DNA of 17,247 nt from Flavobacteriaceae bacterium UBA4022 (GTDB taxonomy: Bacteria; Bacteroidota; Bacteroidia; Flavobacteriales; Flavobacteriaceae), in NCBI GenBank assembly GCA_002384055.1, contig DGAU01000008.1:1-17247 (forward strand). The letters are read 5' to 3'. Shown here one piece after another: positions 15,215 through 17,247 of this stretch (positions within the stretch are counted from its first letter, which is position 1; every line of letters starts with the position of its first letter). The notes beneath the pieces were generated by a model. The model ran no database searches. It was not told the DNA's origin and saw only the letters and a program-made list of their open reading frames with translations. The position numbers were made by a program, and so were the translations under genes.

Positions 15215-17247
15215 ATGAAAAAGTTTTTTCAACTCCTTATATTTTCGCTTTCGTTTATCGTAAATGCTCAAGTACCGCTAACGCGAACAGTGCCGCAAAT
15301 ACTTGGTAAGTATGATTTTACTGCTATAGGGAATACCCTCAATGCTTCTAGCAATCCAAACCCTTGTGTGTTATTGCCACAAAGTTCAGCAACACTGAAT
15401 CTCGGTCCAACGCAAACTTTTTTTCAGGCCCATATGTATTGGTCGGCTTCCGGTCCAGCAGATGACACGGTTAGTTTGAATGGTTCTTCAGTAACGGCGT
15501 CACGAACCTTTACACTCAATAACAGTTTTGGGTTGTTCAATGCTCACTATGCGGATGTGACCAGTATTGTGGCCGCCAATGGGAATGGCACCTTTACATT
15601 TTCGGATTATTTAGGGACGATTCCATGCGGAAACACCACTAATTATGGGGGTTGGATGATTTATATCATATACGGAGAGCCGACTTTGCCTCAGAATCAA
15701 ATCAGTTTGTTTGATGGATTTGACTACGTAGGCGCCGGTAATTTTTCTCTGGACATCACATTAACAGGCATAGACGTCGCGACTGATGATTTAGCTAAAA
15801 TTGGGTTTTTGGCTTGGGAGGGAGATGCTGCTCTTGCCAATCAGGAAACACTTACAATTAATACAATACTCATTGCCAATCCTCCTTTAAATCCTGGGAA
15901 TAATGCCTTTAATGGAACGAACAGTTATACCAATTCCAACACCCTTTGGAACATGGATTTGGATTATTATGACCTTCAAGGGATCGTTCAGCCCGGAGAT
16001 ACCCAAGTGGATATTTCATTGACCTCTGGTCAGGATCTTGTGATCGTCAATAATATCATTACCGCAGTAAACTCAGAAATCCCTGATGCCGCTATATCTA
16101 TTGATGGCTTAGATGTGATCTGTGACAATGGGCAGAACTTGTTTGTGGATTATACCGCTTATAATCTGGAATCGACAAGTGCTTTGTCGTCAGGCACACG
16201 TATTGATTTCTACTGGCAAAATGTCGGTGGTGGGGCGTTAAATTATTTGGACACCGTATTTACTGTTGCGGACATTCCAGTCAATGGCTCTGAATCAGGT
16301 AACACAATTTTGAACTTGGTCGGTACCCCGCCTCAATTTCTATTGGTGGCTGTAATTGATCCGGCAAATTCAGTATTAGAAATTGATGAAACCAACAATT
16401 CCGATGAGTTGTTGATTGATACCACACAACCCTTTAGTCTTGGGGGTAACATGGAGAGTTGTGAGGGGCTTGTGGTTACCATCGACACGGGTGTTTCCTC
16501 TCCGCTATTTACCTGGCAATGGTACAAAGATGGAAATTCCATTCCGGGTCAGACGGGCTCAAGTATTGATGTGACAACTAATGGTTTTTATACCGTTGAA
16601 GGCTTTGAGGGGCCGTGTTTTATTACCGATACTATAGAAGTTATCTTTAATACACCGGCAGAGGCTTTTCCCGCGCCTGATTTATTTAAGTGTAACGATG
16701 GAGCAACCAGTGGAAGTTTCGACCTCACACAGAACGATCCTTTTCTATTAGGGGCACAAGACCCTGATGACTTTTTCGTAAAATACTACGAGACCTTGTT
16801 GGACAGTCAAGATGACACCAATGAAATTGGTGTGCCAACAGGCTATTTTATTACACAACCCTCTCCGCAAACGATCTTTGCTCGCGTGGAACGTACCGAT
16901 GGTTTGTGCTTTGATTTGGCGCAATTCAAAATTTTCTTTACTCGTGTCATTGCAGGTACGCCAGAGTCTATAGCGTTTTGCGATAACGACAATAACGGTT
17001 CAGAACCTGTGGACCTGCCATTAAGTTTTGATGCAGAAGTTTTGGATGGTGAATTGGCGGCAGATTATTTGATTACCTACCATAATGATCCTGCAGAAGC
17101 AGCAGCAGGCACTAACATACTTCCAGTACCTTATAATGTTCCGGTACCTGGGGAATTGATTTACGCACGATTGGTCAACTTTGATGACTTGAGTTGTTTT
17201 GATGTGGTGAGTGTTTTTGTGACAGTACATGCCCCTCCAGTCCCTGG
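15215..17247 (+). CDS. N-terminal part of a large modular secreted/surface protein, probable T9SS client (runs off the window)
   Basis: The frame is open from ATG 15215 to the last base: 677 codons with no stop. Residues 1-19 form a Sec signal peptide (MKKFFQLL core, cleavage probably after VNA or NAQ). Residues about 50-170 form a beta domain ending in GGWMIYIIYGEP (W147) and SLFDGFDYV. It resembles surface-protein domains that carry a G-W-S-L-V-V-V-Y-E pattern. From P290 to about 405 is a CARDB-like domain, with a DAAISIDGL start and an EIDETNNS end. An Ig-like domain follows from about C416 to 482, with WQWYKDGNSIPG and GFYTVE. Two ~96-residue repeats close the visible part. This architecture suits a gliding-motility or adhesin protein whose T9SS sorting domain would be at the missing C terminus. 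Function inferred only from modules. Confidence 0.85.
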   Translation, partial: MKKFFQLLIFSLSFIVNAQVPLTRTVPQILGKYDFTAIGNTLNASSNPNPCVLLPQSSATLNLGPTQTFFQAHMYWSASGPADDTVSLNGSSVTASRTFTLNNSFGLFNAHYADVTSIVAANGNGTFTFSDYLGTIPCGNTTNYGGWMIYIIYGEPTLPQNQISLFDGFDYVGAGNFSLDITLTGIDVATDDLAKIGFLAWEGDAALANQETLTINTILIANPPLNPGNNAFNGTNSYTNSNTLWNMDLDYYDLQGIVQPGDTQVDISLTSGQDLVIVNNIITAVNSEIPDAAISIDGLDVICDNGQNLFVDYTAYNLESTSALSSGTRIDFYWQNVGGGALNYLDTVFTVADIPVNGSESGNTILNLVGTPPQFLLVAVIDPANSVLEIDETNNSDELLIDTTQPFSLGGNMESCEGLVVTIDTGVSSPLFTWQWYKDGNSIPGQTGSSIDVTTNGFYTVEGFEGPCFITDTIEVIFNTPAEAFPAPDLFKCNDGATSGSFDLTQNDPFLLGAQDPDDFFVKYYETLLDSQDDTNEIGVPTGYFITQPSPQTIFARVERTDGLCFDLAQFKIFFTRVIAGTPESIAFCDNDNNGSEPVDLPLSFDAEVLDGELAADYLITYHNDPAEAAAGTNILPVPYNVPVPGELIYARLVNFDDLSCFDVVSVFVTVHAPPVP
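16670..17245 (+). repeat. Two diverged tandem copies of a ~96-residue extracellular repeat
   Basis: Copy 1 runs about 16670-16957 and copy 2 about 16958-17245. Matching points, offset by 96 codons, are: a Cys-(Asn/Asp)-Asp-rich opening (C493 and C589), a D-L start of a hydrophobic strand, KYYET versus TYHND, I-F-A-R-V versus I-Y-A-R-L, and a closing CFDL versus CFDV. Repeats of this type occur in arrays in long flavobacterial surface proteins, so more copies probably follow beyond the window. Boundaries are approximate. Confidence 0.65.

Noticed and set aside
1..17247. Defence system, mobile element, CRISPR array or biosynthetic cluster
   Set aside because: All complete genes are core or envelope genes with intact motifs. 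There are no transposase, integrase, nuclease/helicase or toxin-antitoxin genes, no spaced short repeats, and no visible composition shift.

Overview
The window reads as ordinary chromosome from a Flavobacteriia-type Bacteroidetes, probably marine or free-living. Several things point there: SecD and SecF fused in one ~1000-residue protein; upstream boxes of the form TAnnTTTG (the Bacteroidetes -7 element) in front of ffh, queE, gyrB, secDF and folE; short AT-rich leaders without clear Shine-Dalgarno sites; lipoproteins with short lipoboxes; and a large modular secreted protein of the kind exported by the type IX secretion system (T9SS). Base composition looks even throughout. I see no insertion sequence, phage gene, CRISPR array, tRNA or rRNA.

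Layout. Bases 1-438: the 3' end of a small beta-rich envelope protein, closed by a strong hairpin terminator. Bases 509-3594 (+): ffh (SRP GTPase), folD (one-carbon folate enzyme) and a seven-helix membrane protein of the YwaF/TIGR02206 type. Bases 3607-4173 (-): an unrecognised small lipoprotein, convergent with the membrane protein and divergent from queE. Bases 4294-8079 (+): queE (7-deazaguanine synthesis), gyrB and mdh, then a terminator. Bases 8149-11255 (+): secDF with its own promoter and a bidirectional terminator. Bases 11271-15113 (-): a leftward run folE, cysS, yidD, lgt and a DUF192 lipoprotein, with very tight spacing at several junctions. Bases 15215-17247 (+): the start of a long multidomain secreted protein that runs off the window. 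No stretch over 300 bases lacks a gene; the longest gap is 4936-5142 (207 bp), which holds the gyrB promoter.

How the genes relate. Many serve protein export and envelope assembly: Ffh targets nascent membrane proteins, SecDF pulls exported proteins across the membrane, YidD assists membrane insertion, and Lgt starts lipoprotein maturation. The DUF192 lipoprotein encoded one base after lgt, the 188-aa lipoprotein and the secreted protein at the right edge are plausible clients. FolE and FolD belong to folate metabolism. The FolE product dihydroneopterin triphosphate is also the precursor pool for the queuosine branch in which QueE acts. GyrB, Mdh and CysS are housekeeping.

I did not find a convincing new system. 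The least explained items are the right-edge modular protein, the 188-aa lipoprotein, the YwaF-like membrane protein, and the promoter/start arrangement at queE.
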